From assembly GCA_016706545.1 (NCBI GenBank), contig JADJJK010000007.1, positions 62,001-126,000 on the forward strand: DNA of 64,000 nt, written 5' to 3'. Of the stretch, positions 37,178 through 46,484 are shown piece after piece. The notes beneath the pieces were generated by a model. That model had not been told where the DNA came from. It ran no database searches and worked only from the letters and a program-made list of their open reading frames with translations. Position 1 is the first letter of the stretch. Each line of letters starts with the position of its first letter. The DNA comes from Myxococcales bacterium (GTDB taxonomy: Bacteria > Myxococcota_A > Polyangia > Haliangiales > Haliangiaceae). A program made the position numbers and the translations under genes.

Positions 37178-38199
37178 GGAAAGCGCACTCCAACGCCCAG
37201 CGTCGTCCACGGCACCACGGCCGGCGTGGTGTGGACGTTGACGTTCGGGGTCAGGTACACATGGTCTCGCAGCAGCGGGGCCAGCAGGCCGGCTTGAAGC
37301 TGCACGAAGGCGCGCGAGGTCTTGGGCCAGGCGAGGCCGACGTGTCCACCCGCGCCGAGCCACAGCCGGCGCGCGGTGGTGGCGCGCACGGCGTGCGCTG
37401 CTTCCACCCGCAACCTCCCGACATCGACGTCGGCGCACAGCTCCGCCCACAGATCCTCTGGGTCGAGGTTCCAGCACAGTCCGCCGCGCGCGGTGGTCCA
37501 CAAGAACGACACCTCGCCTTGCTCGGTGGCCGAGGTATGCGCGCCGATCGCGACGGCGAGCCAGCCGTGGAAGAGCCGCCTGCGCTCGACCCGCGCGCCG
37601 GCCAACGCCGCGACCATGGGCTTTGGGCTGACGCCGCGCGTGAGCAGGCCGGCGGTCAGCGCGTGCCACTGCCAGCGCGGCTCGCGCGCGGTGGACGAGC
37701 GCGGCGCGGCGGCGCTGGCGGGTCGGCGCGCCGGGGGTGGCGCTGGCGGCGCTGGCGGGTCGGGTGCGGGCGCCAAGCCGGCGGGGGGCGCAGCGCCCGC
37801 GCCAGCGCGGTCGAGCGCGAGCGCGGCGATGAGCGCGAGCGCGTGCACCACGTCCTCGCAGCGCGCGCCGCTGATCTCGCGCTGCGAGCGCTCGTCCTCG
37901 TCGAGCCACAGCCGCCCGACCACGCGATCGCCTGCGCTCACCAGGCTCATGCGCACGAGGTGCTGGCCCGTCAGCCGGATCCGCTGGGTCAGGTGAGCCC
38001 GGACCTCGGCCGCCGCAGGGCACTGCGGTGGCGCAGCGTACTCGAGCCGCAGGCCGCCGTCGCCTGGTAGCGTCGGCGCGCCTGCGCTGCGCTGCGCCGG
38101 CTGCGCGGGCAGCGTTGGCCACGCGGACGCAGGCGCCGCGTGGAGAGCTCCTCCAGCGAGGATCGCCGTCCGCAAGAGGAACCAGACGCGCGCGCTCAT
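37174..38199 (-). CDS. Secreted protein of unknown function, possibly an outer-membrane barrel
   Basis: The signal peptide MSARVWFLLRTAILAGGALHAAPASA is followed by a small N-terminal domain (LRLEYAAPPQCPAAAEVRAHLTQRI ... RCEDVVHALALIAALAL). A Pro/Ala linker and a 170-residue C-terminal part with alternating hydrophobic strands follow (WLAVAIGAHTSATEQGEVSFLWTTARGGLCW; LWLGAGGHVGLAWPK), ending in VGVRFP. The terminal aromatic-hydrophobic residue fits an outer-membrane barrel. It is the first gene of the ECF operon. TAGACT at 38221-38216 (minus) is a possible -10 box. Confidence 0.65.
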   Translation of the reverse strand: MSARVWFLLRTAILAGGALHAAPASAWPTLPAQPAQRSAGAPTLPGDGGLRLEYAAPPQCPAAAEVRAHLTQRIRLTGQHLVRMSLVSAGDRVVGRLWLDEDERSQREISGARCEDVVHALALIAALALDRAGAGAAPPAGLAPAPDPPAPPAPPPARRPASAAAPRSSTAREPRWQWHALTAGLLTRGVSPKPMVAALAGARVERRRLFHGWLAVAIGAHTSATEQGEVSFLWTTARGGLCWNLDPEDLWAELCADVDVGRLRVEAAHAVRATTARRLWLGAGGHVGLAWPKTSRAFVQLQAGLLAPLLRDHVYLTPNVNVHTTPAVVPWTTLGVGVRFP

Positions 38200-38303
38200 C
38201 GGTGAACCAACCTTGAGTCTACGCGACGCTGACGCCTCATCGCGCTCGCGGCGCCGTCATCCCATGGTGCTCCCGCCATCCTCGCCCCTGGCCGTGACCA
38301 GCG

Positions 38304-40371
38304 TCACTTGCGGGGCTTGGCGCGGGGCTTGGGCAAGGTGGCAGAGACCACCGTGTTGTCCGCCTGCGGATAGATCTGCATGGTCTTGATGGCGCCTCCG
38401 TTGTGGCTGAGCACGATGGTGCCGCGCTCGAAGGCGTGGACCTTGGCCTGCGCTGGCGTCTTGCCCAGCTCGCGGCCGTTGACCCGCACGGTCGCGCCTG
38501 GCGGGGTCGACAGGATCTTCACGGTCACCAGCGGGCGCGTTAGCCGCAGGGCGACCTCGGTCAAGCCTGCGGTGGGGGTGACCCGTCGGCTATCGGCGCT
38601 GTAGCGCGGGTGGCGCAGGGCGACCTCGGTGGCCTGGCAAGGCACCTCCAGGAGCGCCGGCACCTTGCCTTTGCGAACGCCGTCGATCCAGATGTCGGCC
38701 AGGCTGGCGTTGGAGGTGATCTGAAGCTGACATCCGCTCGCGCTGGCCGCGGTCGTCGCCGGGAGCTGCGCTGCGGCCGGCGCTGCGATCGACGGATCGA
38801 TCGGCGCTGCGGTCGATACGGCGGTCGACGTCGCTGCCGAACCTGCGACCGGTCTGCCTGCGCCTGGCGCTGCGGCGCTGCTCGTGAGCTTCGCCGACGC
38901 GGCGCCAGTTACGCGCGCGGCGGCAGCGCCGGCCCCGGCGGTGTCGCTCGCGGGGGCCATCGCGGTGTCCGTCGGGCCGCAGGACGTGGAGGTCGCGGCG
39001 AGGGCAGGACCGGCTGGCGCGCGGGTGCTGACCGCCCACCACACCGCGCCGATCGCCACCGCGACGCCAGCGCCGGCGATCGCCGCTGCCGCGGCGAGGA
39101 TGCGTCGGTTCCCTGCTGGCGATGGCAGGGTTGCCGCTCGCGCAGCGCGCGCCGGATCGATGCGCGCGCCAGCCAGCGGCCCGAGCTGCGCCTCCCCGAA
39201 GATGGGGAGCGAGTCGCTGGCGCGGAAGGGATCTGCAGCCGGGTGTCCGGCGGTCGCCGGGGCTGCGCTCGCCGCTTGGCTCGGCAAACGCGGGGCCCTC
39301 CTCGCGCTTGGCTCGGTCGCCCTCGACGTGTACCGAGGCTGCAGGATGGGCCGTGGGGGACGGGAGCAGGGCAGGGCCAAGGGAGGGCGCCGCCGTGGAC
39401 ATCGCAGGTGACAGCGGCGGGGGTGGTAGCGGCGCGGGTGGCAGCGGCGGCGCCTGGTTCCACCACTCCGTCACCGACGCCAGCGCGGGCATGGGCAGCG
39501 GACGAGCCGGCTCGGGTGGCGCGGCGCCCATGGGCGGCTCCGCTTGTGCCGGCGGCTGCGTCCGGGGAGCGGACATCGCCGCGGACATGGCTGCGGGCAT
39601 CGCGCTGGGCATCGCGCTGGGCATCGGGTCGGGCAACGTGCTGGGCGCTGCCCTCGGCACGGCTTCGAGCGCGACCTCGGGCACCACCTCGGGCATCACC
39701 TCGGGCACCACTTCGAGCGTCGTGGTGCTGCGGAGCCTGGGCGGCACCGAGACCACGCGCGAAGGAGAGGCCGGGCCTCGGGTCCCGCGCGCTGGCACCT
39801 GGGGGCGCGCGCCGGCCGCCGGCTCCGCCGGGTGAGCGCGGCTAGCTGCCATGGGGCCTGCGCTCGAGGCGGAGGCAACCGGGGCCGCCGGCGTCGAGGC
39901 GGGGGCAAACGGGGCCGCCGGCGTCGAGGCGGGGGCAGCCATGTCCGAGGCAGAAGGGCCAGCAGACTGAGCGGCCGCGGCGGCGCCCGGCGTGGCGGCG
40001 CGCGCGCTCGCCGGACCGCGGGTGGAGGTGGGGGCTCTGGGCGGCAGCGCGCGCGGCGGTCGAGCCGCGGGGGTTGCCAGCTCCACCTCCACGTCCTCGA
40101 GCACCAGGTTGGCCTCGGAGGTGCCTTCGGCGCTGGCTGAGAGAAAGCGAACCCAGGTGCCGTTGCCCTCGAAGCCGAGGACCTCCGCTGCCCCTTTGAC
40201 CGCGACCACGCCGGCGCGGGTCAAGATCACGATCCGGGTTGGTCGGCCAGCTTGGAGGCGAGCCGGGACGCGGAAGGTCCCGTGCTCCATCGCGCGGCCC
40301 ACCGCGTTCATCAGCTCCGCGGGGTCCGCGAAGTTGGTCTTGATCCGTACATCGAAGTCCAGATCGGCCAT
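38304..40371 (-). CDS. PEGA-domain membrane protein, interrupted by a frameshift
   Basis: Two frames form one protein of about 688 residues. The N-terminal 100 residues (MADLDFDVRIKTNFADPAEL; RIVILTRAGVVAVKGAAEVL) weakly resemble a PilZ-type barrel. A long Ala/Pro/Met-rich linker with several tandem repeats follows, then a membrane helix (ILAAAAAIAGAGVAVAIGAVWWAV) and a C-terminal PEGA-like domain (VTVKILSTPPGATVRVNGREL). One extra base lies somewhere in 39250-39330, probably in ccgggg (39257-39262) or ggggccc (39292-39298). TAATGT six bases before the ATG fits the leaderless pattern. The layout, a cytoplasmic domain joined through a membrane helix to PEGA, is like the Ser/Thr kinase without the kinase. 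Confidence 0.7.
39590..39945 (-). repeat. Tandem repeats in the PEGA protein linker
   Basis: Several in-frame repeats: a 12-base unit (gcatcgcgctgg) at about 39598-39625, a 12-base accacctcgggc-type unit at about 39672-39715, and two copies of a 33-base unit near 39885-39945 encoding PAAPFAPAST-like sequence. Confidence 0.55.
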
Positions 40372-40607
40372 TGCTTCACATTACGTCAACCGCGATGACT
40401 CGAACAGCAGATCTTCCGACGAGGGCTCAAAGGGAGTGTGGAGCCATTCTCCGACGACAGCGGTGAGCTGTGGCTGCGTCGGATGATGTGAGATGACAGC
40501 CCTGATACTGACTGATCACGTGTCTATTATTCCGTGTGGCCACAGTGAAACTCTCGCACCTGGCTGTCGCAGCCCACGGTTGCGCTGCATGTGGGCGCGC
40601 GGAACAC
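40372..40607. other. 236-bp intergenic region between two minus-strand genes
   Basis: It holds the -10 box ACATTA (40378-40383; TAATGT on the minus strand) of the PEGA protein gene. A patch of lower GC at about 40489-40545 (gatcacgtgtctattattcc) has no gene that I can see. Confidence 0.4.
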
Positions 40608-41603
40608 TCAGGGCGCGACGACCTGCAACTCAGGGCCAAGCGTCACCTCCACCTTGTCCAGCGCCCCCAGCGATTCGCCCCCGGCCTCGAACGCCGCGGC
40701 CGGCGTCATGCGTAGCTCGACACGGTCTGCCAGGAAGTCGTGGACGTGGTCGCTGGTGTAGCGGCCGGCGAAGGCGGCGCGCGTGTTGCGCACGATCTCC
40801 AGCAGGCCGGCGTCGGACGCGCGCAGGTGGAAGCGATCGACGCGGCGGTCGGCATACTGGAACATGCGGAGGCCAAACCCAAAGCAAGGGATCGACGCCG
40901 CGGCGGCCATGGTGCAGGTGCCCTGCCAGAGCACCTCTCCGGCCGGCACCAGCTCGCCCACTTCGCGGCCCTCTGGATCGATGCGCTGCGCGGGCGACCC
41001 GAGGTTCCTCAGCTGCACCTGGGTCCGGCCCTTCATGACGAGCTGGGGCAGCGAGCGCGTCGCGATGGCGAGCGCGTAGCGTCCTCGGTGCCCGATGAGC
41101 CGGCCAAGCCCGCCGAGCCGGTCGAGCTGGGCGCTGGTGGCGGCCTCGTCTTCGATGAGCCGCGCGTCCACGCCAACCCCGCAGAACGGCGCCCACACGC
41201 CGGCCGCTTGCACCGGGCGAAAGCGCCGCAAGCGGTGGCCTGGGTCCCGGGCGCGGTCGAGCTGTTCGCGCGCTCCCTCGGGGCCTGGTCTTACGCCAAA
41301 GGCGTGCGCGAAGGCGTTGCCGGTCCCCAGCGGCAAGATGCCCACCGCGGGGACCGCGCGCGTCCTGCACGCCTCCGCCAGCAGCGACAGCCCGAGCGTG
41401 AGCGTGCCGTCGCCGCCGGCGAACAGCACGACCTCGAAGCCAGCGGTGACGGCGCGGTACACCGCGCGCCGAGCCTCTGCCAGGTTGCCGGTGGCCAAGA
41501 GCTCCGTGCCCGGCGCTGCCAGGCTGGACGCCAGCGCGCGCACCGCCGCGGCCACGCCTGGCCGGCTGGTGTTGGCGATCACTGCGACGCGACGACTCCG
41601 CAT
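40608..41603 (-). CDS. Diacylglycerol/sphingosine kinase-like lipid kinase
   Basis: Catalytic DAGK domain of 331 residues. It has VVLFAGGDGTLTLGLS with GGDGT at 63-67, then VGILPLGTGNAFAHAFG and a later FCGVGVDARLI. The C-terminal beta-sandwich has VLWQGTCTMAAAASIPCFGFG and ends in a YegS/DgkB-type strand. It should phosphorylate a lipid hydroxyl such as diacylglycerol at the membrane. No membrane helix is present. It follows the Nudix gene by 32 bases on the same strand. Confidence 0.88.
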   Translation of the reverse strand: MRSRRVAVIANTSRPGVAAAVRALASSLAAPGTELLATGNLAEARRAVYRAVTAGFEVVLFAGGDGTLTLGLSLLAEACRTRAVPAVGILPLGTGNAFAHAFGVRPGPEGAREQLDRARDPGHRLRRFRPVQAAGVWAPFCGVGVDARLIEDEAATSAQLDRLGGLGRLIGHRGRYALAIATRSLPQLVMKGRTQVQLRNLGSPAQRIDPEGREVGELVPAGEVLWQGTCTMAAAASIPCFGFGLRMFQYADRRVDRFHLRASDAGLLEIVRNTRAAFAGRYTSDHVHDFLADRVELRMTPAAAFEAGGESLGALDKVEVTLGPELQVVAP

Positions 41604-41635
41604 CTTGCAAGGCGCTTCGCTGCCGCTGCCTGCCG

Positions 41636-42120
41636 CTACTTGAGCGTGGCGAGCAGCGCGAGCACGTGCTCGTCAGCCGTGGAGGGATCCCCTGCAAGAC
41701 GCCCAGCATGCGATCGATCAACACTGCCTGATCTGGATGGATGATCCGGCGGGCGCGGGTGATGTCGATGAACTCGGCCTTGTCCACTTCCCAGGACGCG
41801 CAGTGCGGTGCGGCGTCCTGCGGCGCTCGACCGACGAAGGCATAGACGCGCTTCTTGGAGCGCGTGTAGTCCACGAAGCCGATGTCCACCAGGTCGCCGC
41901 AGATGACGCCGGTCTCTTCCATGGTCTCGCGGCGCGCCGCTTCTTCCATGGCCTCGCCCGGGTTGGGCTGGCCCTTGGGAATGCCCCATGGCGCGCGGCG
42001 ATTGTAGTTGCCGGCGGGGTGGACGAGCAGCACCTCCACCACGCCAGCGGCCTCTTCGCCCTTGGACACTAGCCGGTACAGCACCGTGCCTGACGAGAGC
42101 TTTCCGCGCGGCTCAACCAT
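41636..42120 (-). CDS. Nudix hydrolase (MutT-like), C-terminus frameshifted
   Basis: The Nudix box is perfect: GQPNPGEAMEEAARRETMEETGV follows the GX5EX7REUXEEXGU pattern. The upstream part KLSSGTVLYRLVSKGEEAAG resembles DR1025/Ap4A-type Nudix proteins that use NUDIX-fold diphosphatase chemistry. After LIDRMLGVLQ the frame runs on for over 330 codons across the lipid kinase gene, which is not credible. Adding one base to the CCCC run at 41689-41692 gives VLQGDPSTADEHVLALLATLK and a stop at 41636, a protein of 161 residues. I regard that as the real gene. Confidence 0.82.
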
Positions 42121-42338
42121 CGGTTCCACCCTGCGGCGGATTCGTCAAAGATGCAAGGAGCCTTCTTGCCAACAACGTTATCTTTCAGAGATCCAAGGCA
42201 TTTCGAGATCTCGGAAGCGCAGGACGCGCGCGAAGCTCGCGAGGCGCGCAGTCCGCTTCCCGGACCAATGAACGGCGCCGCTCCATCGCCGCTCCATCGC
42301 CGCTCGCCTGCCGAGGGCTCGAGGCACGAGCCGCCAAG

Positions 42339-43172
42339 CTAGCGCTTGAGCCGATCCAGCGCGTCGCCGTTGGCGGTCTCTTCGGCAGACGGCCAGTCCA
42401 CCATCTCATCTGTCACCGGGATGGGCTCCTTGTCTTTCCAGTCCGTGTGGATATCGGTCTCGACCTCGAAGTCCAGATCGTCGCGGCGGGCTGGCGGGCG
42501 CGCAGGCGCGGGTACCCCCGCTGCTGGCGTGGGACCCGGCGGCGGCGTTGGTGGGGTGGCCGGGACCTGCGGTCGCCGCGAGCTGGCGCCGGCCGCTGAC
42601 AGGCTCCGGCTGGTCCCCAGGCCACGGGCCGGCGGCCTGGTGGGCGTGCGGGTGCGGGCGGCATCGAAGATGGAGCCGGAGTCCGCGGCCCCGGCAGCGG
42701 ACGGGTTGGTGGCCGAGGTGATGACCGAGTGCGTGCCGGTGCTCTCGGCATGCGCCGCTCCTGGCGCGGTGCCCGCGGGCTTGGCCATGGGCGGCGGCGG
42801 CAACAACGTCTCCGGCGCAGAGGCGGCCGCGGCGAAGGAGGTGGTGGCCTTCGTGGGCGAGGCGGGCGAGGCGGCGGGCGTCGAAGGTCGCGCCCCGCCA
42901 AGCGCCGTGGCGGCGAGGTCTGCCAGGCAGCCCCACAAGAGCGGCTTGGGCAGGTGCTCGCAGAGGTTTCTCACACCAACCGTGTCGACGATCGTGCTCG
43001 CGTCCACGCGCGCCGCGCCAAGGCACGCCGTCAGGAGGCGTGCCCACAGCGTGCGCGGCAGGTGCGCCGCCAGCACGTCAGGGGTGATGTGACGGATGAG
43101 GGCGTCGGGAGTTGCGATCCCTCGCTCGAGCGCTGAGGTGAACGCATCGACGAAGAACAGCGTGATCGACAC
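42339..43172 (-). CDS. Unknown protein, paralogue of the upstream gene, with a long disordered tail
   Basis: 277 residues. The first 90 form a helical unit with a repeated TPDVLAAHLPRTLWARLLTA theme followed by VRNLCEHLPKPLLWGCLADL. This closely parallels the neighbouring 100-residue protein. The remaining 180 are Ala/Pro/Thr-rich and end in an acidic segment (DFEVETDIHTDWKDKEP; VDWPSAEETANGDALDRL). It begins with a GTG immediately after the TGA of the upstream gene. No family is recognised. Confidence 0.65.
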   Translation of the reverse strand: MSITLFFVDAFTSALERGIATPDALIRHITPDVLAAHLPRTLWARLLTACLGAARVDASTIVDTVGVRNLCEHLPKPLLWGCLADLAATALGGARPSTPAASPASPTKATTSFAAAASAPETLLPPPPMAKPAGTAPGAAHAESTGTHSVITSATNPSAAGAADSGSIFDAARTRTPTRPPARGLGTSRSLSAAGASSRRPQVPATPPTPPPGPTPAAGVPAPARPPARRDDLDFEVETDIHTDWKDKEPIPVTDEMVDWPSAEETANGDALDRLKR

Positions 43173-43475
43173 TCAGGACTTCCCCGCGGTGGTAACTCCT
43201 GCTCTTGCCGCGGCCGCCGCAATACACGCCCACAAGACCTCGTGCGGCACATGCTTGGACATCTCCATGGGAGTGACCGTCTCGAGCACCCGCTCTGGAG
43301 TCATCGCCCCGGCCGCCAGCGAGCTGGCGAGCACCTTGCTCAGCAGCTCGGGCGGCAGGTGGTTGGCGAGCACGTCCGGGGTGGCGTGTGCCAGCACGTC
43401 GCTGGGGGCGAAGATCTTGTGCTCGAGTCCAGACTCAAGCATGCGAGCGAACCAGGCTTGTCGCGATTCCGACAT
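43173..43475 (-). CDS. Unknown small helical protein, paralogue of the downstream gene
   Basis: 100 residues. It contains a repeated pattern: ATPDVLANHLPPELLSKVLA, then VTPMEMSKHVPHEVLWACIA. This aligns with the N-terminal domain of the next gene (TPDVLA.HLP, H.P..LW.C.A). A start at the ATG 43475 has TACCGT six bases upstream (minus strand), favouring it over GTG 43490. I cannot assign a family. A tandem duplication followed by a long tail on one copy is the simplest history. Confidence 0.65.
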   Translation of the reverse strand: MSESRQAWFARMLESGLEHKIFAPSDVLAHATPDVLANHLPPELLSKVLASSLAAGAMTPERVLETVTPMEMSKHVPHEVLWACIAAAAARAGVTTAGKS

Positions 43476-43702
43476 TCCGTAACGGTACACCGCTTTGTGA
43501 AGCAGATGCCAGCGCGCCGAGCCGAGGTCTTCGTCGGTCGCCTCGCCTCGCGACTGCTACCGTGGCGCACACCGCGGCGCCGCCCTGGCGCGCGCCGGGC
43601 GCCCTGCGCGTTTTCCCTCAGGGGTCGTCGTTGCCGCGTCGTTGCCGCGGCGTGGCGCGTGCGTCCCGCGGCCGAGCCTGGCTTGCAGGGCAAAGCCCTC
43701 GG

Positions 43703-45136
43703 TCAACGGCGGGTGGCCGGGTGGGAGAACGGTCGGGCCGCCTCGAGCTGGGCGGCCACGCGCAGCAGCACGTCCTCTCGTCCATAGGCGGCGGCGAGCT
43801 GCACCCCGATGGGCAGGCCAGCCGCGTTCCGGTGCAGCGGCAGGGACACCGCAGGTTGTCCGGTGGCGTTGAACACGGCGGTGAACGGGGCGAACTCGCT
43901 GGCGGCCAGGATCCCGGCCAGCGGGTCGTCGGGCGAGGACTGGAAGGCGCCAAGGAGCGGCGGCGGGGTGGTCACGGTGGGCGTGAGCCAGAGGTCGTAG
44001 GTGTCCCAGAACGTGGCCATGCGGCGCGCGGCGCGCTGGATCCACCGCCAGGCGTGGGTATACCCGCTGGTGGTGATCAGCTGGCCCAGGCGGTACAGCG
44101 CCATGGTGAGCACGTCGACATCGTCGTCTTCGATGGGGCGGCCCAGGCCCGCGGCGATCTCGTCGAGGTTGGTCACCACGGTGGCCGTCCACAGCGCGAT
44201 GAAGCGCGGCACCCATTCCGGATCACGCAGCGTGTCAGGCTCGGCCGGCTCGACGTGGTGACCCAGGCTGCGCAGCAGCGCCGCGGCCTCGGCGACCGCG
44301 GCGACGCAGTCCGGGTGCGACTCGGTCATGGTGCCGTGCGGCCCCAGGTGCTGGGTGGCAAAGCCGACGCGCAGCGTCCCCACCGGCGCCCCGACCTCCT
44401 GGGAGAATGGCCGCAGCGGCGTCGGGGCAGCGTACGGATCGCCGGGGGCGGCGCCGGAGAGCAGCTCGAGCAGCGCGGCGGTGTCGCGCACCGAGCGGGA
44501 GAGCACCAGCTCGCTGACCAGGCCGCCGTTGATGTCGCCGAAGTCGGGCCCCAGCGACACTCGCCCTCGGCTGGGCTTGAGGCCCACCAGGCCGCAGCAG
44601 CTCGAGGGGATCCGGATCGATCCACCGCCGTCGCTGCCGTGCGCGATGGGCACCAGGCCCGCGGCCACCGCGCCGGCCGAGCCGCCGCTCGAGCCGCCGG
44701 TGGTGCGGGTGAGGTCGTAGGGGTTGCGCGCGGCAGGCCAGCACGGCGGTTCGCAGGACGGCACGATGCCAAGCTCGGAGGTGTTGCTCTTGCCCAAAAT
44801 CACGAAGCCGGCGCGGCGCAGCGCTCGCACCAGGTAGCTGTCGTGCGGGCTGCGGTAGCCGGCGCGCTTGAGCGCGGGGACCCCGCCGGCGTAGGGCGCG
44901 CCCTCGACGGTGGCCACCAGATCCTTGATGAGGATCGGCACCCCGCGAAACGGGCCGTCGGGCAAGCCAGGGACGCTGGCGCGAGCCTCCGGAAACAGCG
45001 GGGTGACCACCGCGCCGAGCTCTTCGTTGTGGCGCTCGATGCGCGCGATGGCGCTCTCCACCAGCTCGCCGGGGGACACCTTGCCCTGGCGCACCAGCGC
45101 CGCGGCGCCGGTGGCGTCGAGATCGGAGAGCTCCAT
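43703..45136 (-). CDS. Amidase-signature hydrolase
   Basis: 477 residues. It has the Ser-cisSer-Lys triad: Lys71 in ILIKDLVATVEG, the GGSSGGSAG loop at 147-155, and the nucleophile Ser in HGSDGGGSIRIPSS near 173. The N-terminal helix (ATGAAALVRQGKVSPGELVES) and the C-terminal region (FNATGQPAVSLPLHRNAAGLPIGVQ) are normal. It hydrolyses an amide, but the family is too broad to name the substrate. It is divergent from the CoA-catabolism genes, with TAAGGT six bases before its ATG. It could supply an amide-derived acid to that cluster. Confidence 0.9.
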   Translation of the reverse strand: MELSDLDATGAAALVRQGKVSPGELVESAIARIERHNEELGAVVTPLFPEARASVPGLPDGPFRGVPILIKDLVATVEGAPYAGGVPALKRAGYRSPHDSYLVRALRRAGFVILGKSNTSELGIVPSCEPPCWPAARNPYDLTRTTGGSSGGSAGAVAAGLVPIAHGSDGGGSIRIPSSCCGLVGLKPSRGRVSLGPDFGDINGGLVSELVLSRSVRDTAALLELLSGAAPGDPYAAPTPLRPFSQEVGAPVGTLRVGFATQHLGPHGTMTESHPDCVAAVAEAAALLRSLGHHVEPAEPDTLRDPEWVPRFIALWTATVVTNLDEIAAGLGRPIEDDDVDVLTMALYRLGQLITTSGYTHAWRWIQRAARRMATFWDTYDLWLTPTVTTPPPLLGAFQSSPDDPLAGILAASEFAPFTAVFNATGQPAVSLPLHRNAAGLPIGVQLAAAYGREDVLLRVAAQLEAARPFSHPATRR

Positions 45137-45253
45137 CGCCGCACCTTATCATGCAGGGGGCGCTGACCTCGGGCGCGGCTGGCCCGCTGGCTCGCGGCTT
45201 TCGATTGATCGGGGGGAGGCCGCGTGGGCTTGCTCGGGGCTCGCTATCCGCGC

Positions 45254-45259
45254 TATCAG
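45254..45259 (+). promoter_or_regulatory. Candidate -10 box of the CoA-catabolism operon
   Basis: TATCAG six bases before the SDR ATG. On the opposite strand, TAAGGT at 45148-45143 serves the amidase, so the 129-base gap would hold two divergent leaderless promoters. Confidence 0.35.
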
Positions 45260-45265
45260 GACGCC

Positions 45266-46024
45266 ATGGACCTGGCGAAGCGACGCGCCGTGATCACCGG
45301 GGGTGGGCGTGGCATCGGCAAGGCGATTGCCCTGGCGCTGGCGAGAGCTGGCGCCCAGGTGGTGGTCACCGGGCGAGGGCTCGAGGAGCTCACCGCGGTG
45401 GCCAAGATCACCTCCGGCCACGCGATCCGCGCAGACCTGGGCCAGCGCGCCGACGGCGACCGGCTCGTGGGCGAGCTGGCGGCGCTCGGCCACGTCGACA
45501 TCCTCGTCAACAACGCCGGCATCGCCGACAGCGCTCCGCTCGAGGACACCGATGACGCCATGTGGGACCGCATCATGGAGCTCAACGTCACCGCGCCGTT
45601 TCGCCTGACCCGCGCGCTGGTGCCGGCGATGGTGCGCGCGGGCTTTGGCCGGGTGATAAACATCGCGTCCAACGCTGGCCTCACCGGCTACGGGTACACC
45701 GCGGCGTACTGTGCGTCCAAGCACGCGCTGGTGGGCCTGACCCGCGCGCTGGCGGTGGACCTGGGGCGCACCGGCGTGACCGTCAACGCCTTGTGCCCGG
45801 GGTGGGTGGAGACGCAGATGGCGGCCGAGGCGAGCGCGCGCATCGCCGCCAAGACCGGGCGCAGCGACAAGGACGCGACCGCGGCGCTGGTGGCGATGTC
45901 GCCGCAGCGCCGCCTCATCACGCCGGAGGAGGTCGCCCACGCCGCGCTGAGCCTGTGCGCCGACCTGGCGCGCGGGATCCACGGACAGACGGTGGTCATC
46001 GACGGCGGACAGGTGATGAAATGA
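45266..46024 (+). CDS. SDR-family oxidoreductase (3-hydroxyacyl-type)
   Basis: Classical SDR of 252 residues. It has the NAD(P) loop TGGGRGIGKAI at 11-21, NNAG at 82-85, catalytic Ser135 (NIASNAG), Tyr148 and Lys152 (YCASK), and the PGWVETQM motif. It is close to FabG-like or 3-hydroxyacyl-CoA dehydrogenases. It is the first gene of the catabolic cluster, and its TGA overlaps the ATG of the RidA-like gene. It probably oxidises a hydroxyacyl-CoA intermediate. Confidence 0.9.
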   Translation: MDLAKRRAVITGGGRGIGKAIALALARAGAQVVVTGRGLEELTAVAKITSGHAIRADLGQRADGDRLVGELAALGHVDILVNNAGIADSAPLEDTDDAMWDRIMELNVTAPFRLTRALVPAMVRAGFGRVINIASNAGLTGYGYTAAYCASKHALVGLTRALAVDLGRTGVTVNALCPGWVETQMAAEASARIAAKTGRSDKDATAALVAMSPQRRLITPEEVAHAALSLCADLARGIHGQTVVIDGGQVMK

Positions 46025-46449
46025 GCTCGGACGCTTCTTCCAAGCCGGCGGTGACGGAGGTGGTGGTGGCCCAGTGGCCGCGGCCACGAGGCTACGCAAA
46101 CGGCACCGTCGGCGTCGGCCGCACGCTCCACGTGGCGGGCCAGATCGGCTGGATGCCCGACGGAAGCTTCCCCTCGGCGGATCTCATCGCGCAGTTCGCG
46201 CTGGCGCTCGACAACGTCCTGGCCGTGGTGCGCGCGGCGGGCGGCGCGCCAGAGCACATCGCCTCCATGACCGTGTTCGTGACCGAGATCGAGACCTACC
46301 GCGCTCGCGCCAGCGAGCTGGGGCCGATCTGGCGAGATCGGCTGGGCCGACACTTCCCGGCGATGGCGCTGGTGGCGGTGACCGCCCTGGTGGAGCCTCA
46401 GGCCAAGGTCGAGATCCTGGCGGTCGCGCACCTGCCGCCAGCTTCCTAG
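46021..46449 (+). CDS. RidA-family protein lacking the usual catalytic Arg
   Basis: 142 residues with the YjgF/RidA fold: FVTEIETYRARASELGPIW, then the C-terminal strand KVEILAVAHLP. In RidA enamine deaminases the segment after the last helix reads FPARS, with the Arg binding the substrate carboxylate. Here it reads FPAMAL, so that Arg is Met. It is therefore probably not a general 2-aminoacrylate deaminase, and may act on a CoA-bound or ring-derived enamine. It overlaps the SDR gene by four bases. Confidence 0.82.
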   Translation: MSSDASSKPAVTEVVVAQWPRPRGYANGTVGVGRTLHVAGQIGWMPDGSFPSADLIAQFALALDNVLAVVRAAGGAPEHIASMTVFVTEIETYRARASELGPIWRDRLGRHFPAMALVAVTALVEPQAKVEILAVAHLPPAS

Positions 46450-46484
46450 CTGTCCCTCTCTCTCACCGCTCCAAGGGAACCGAC

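Noticed and set aside
40630..41635. Continuation of the Nudix frame across the lipid kinase gene (499-codon reading)
   Set aside because: It lies inside a well-supported gene and is Arg-rich. A one-base error at 41689-41692 explains it.
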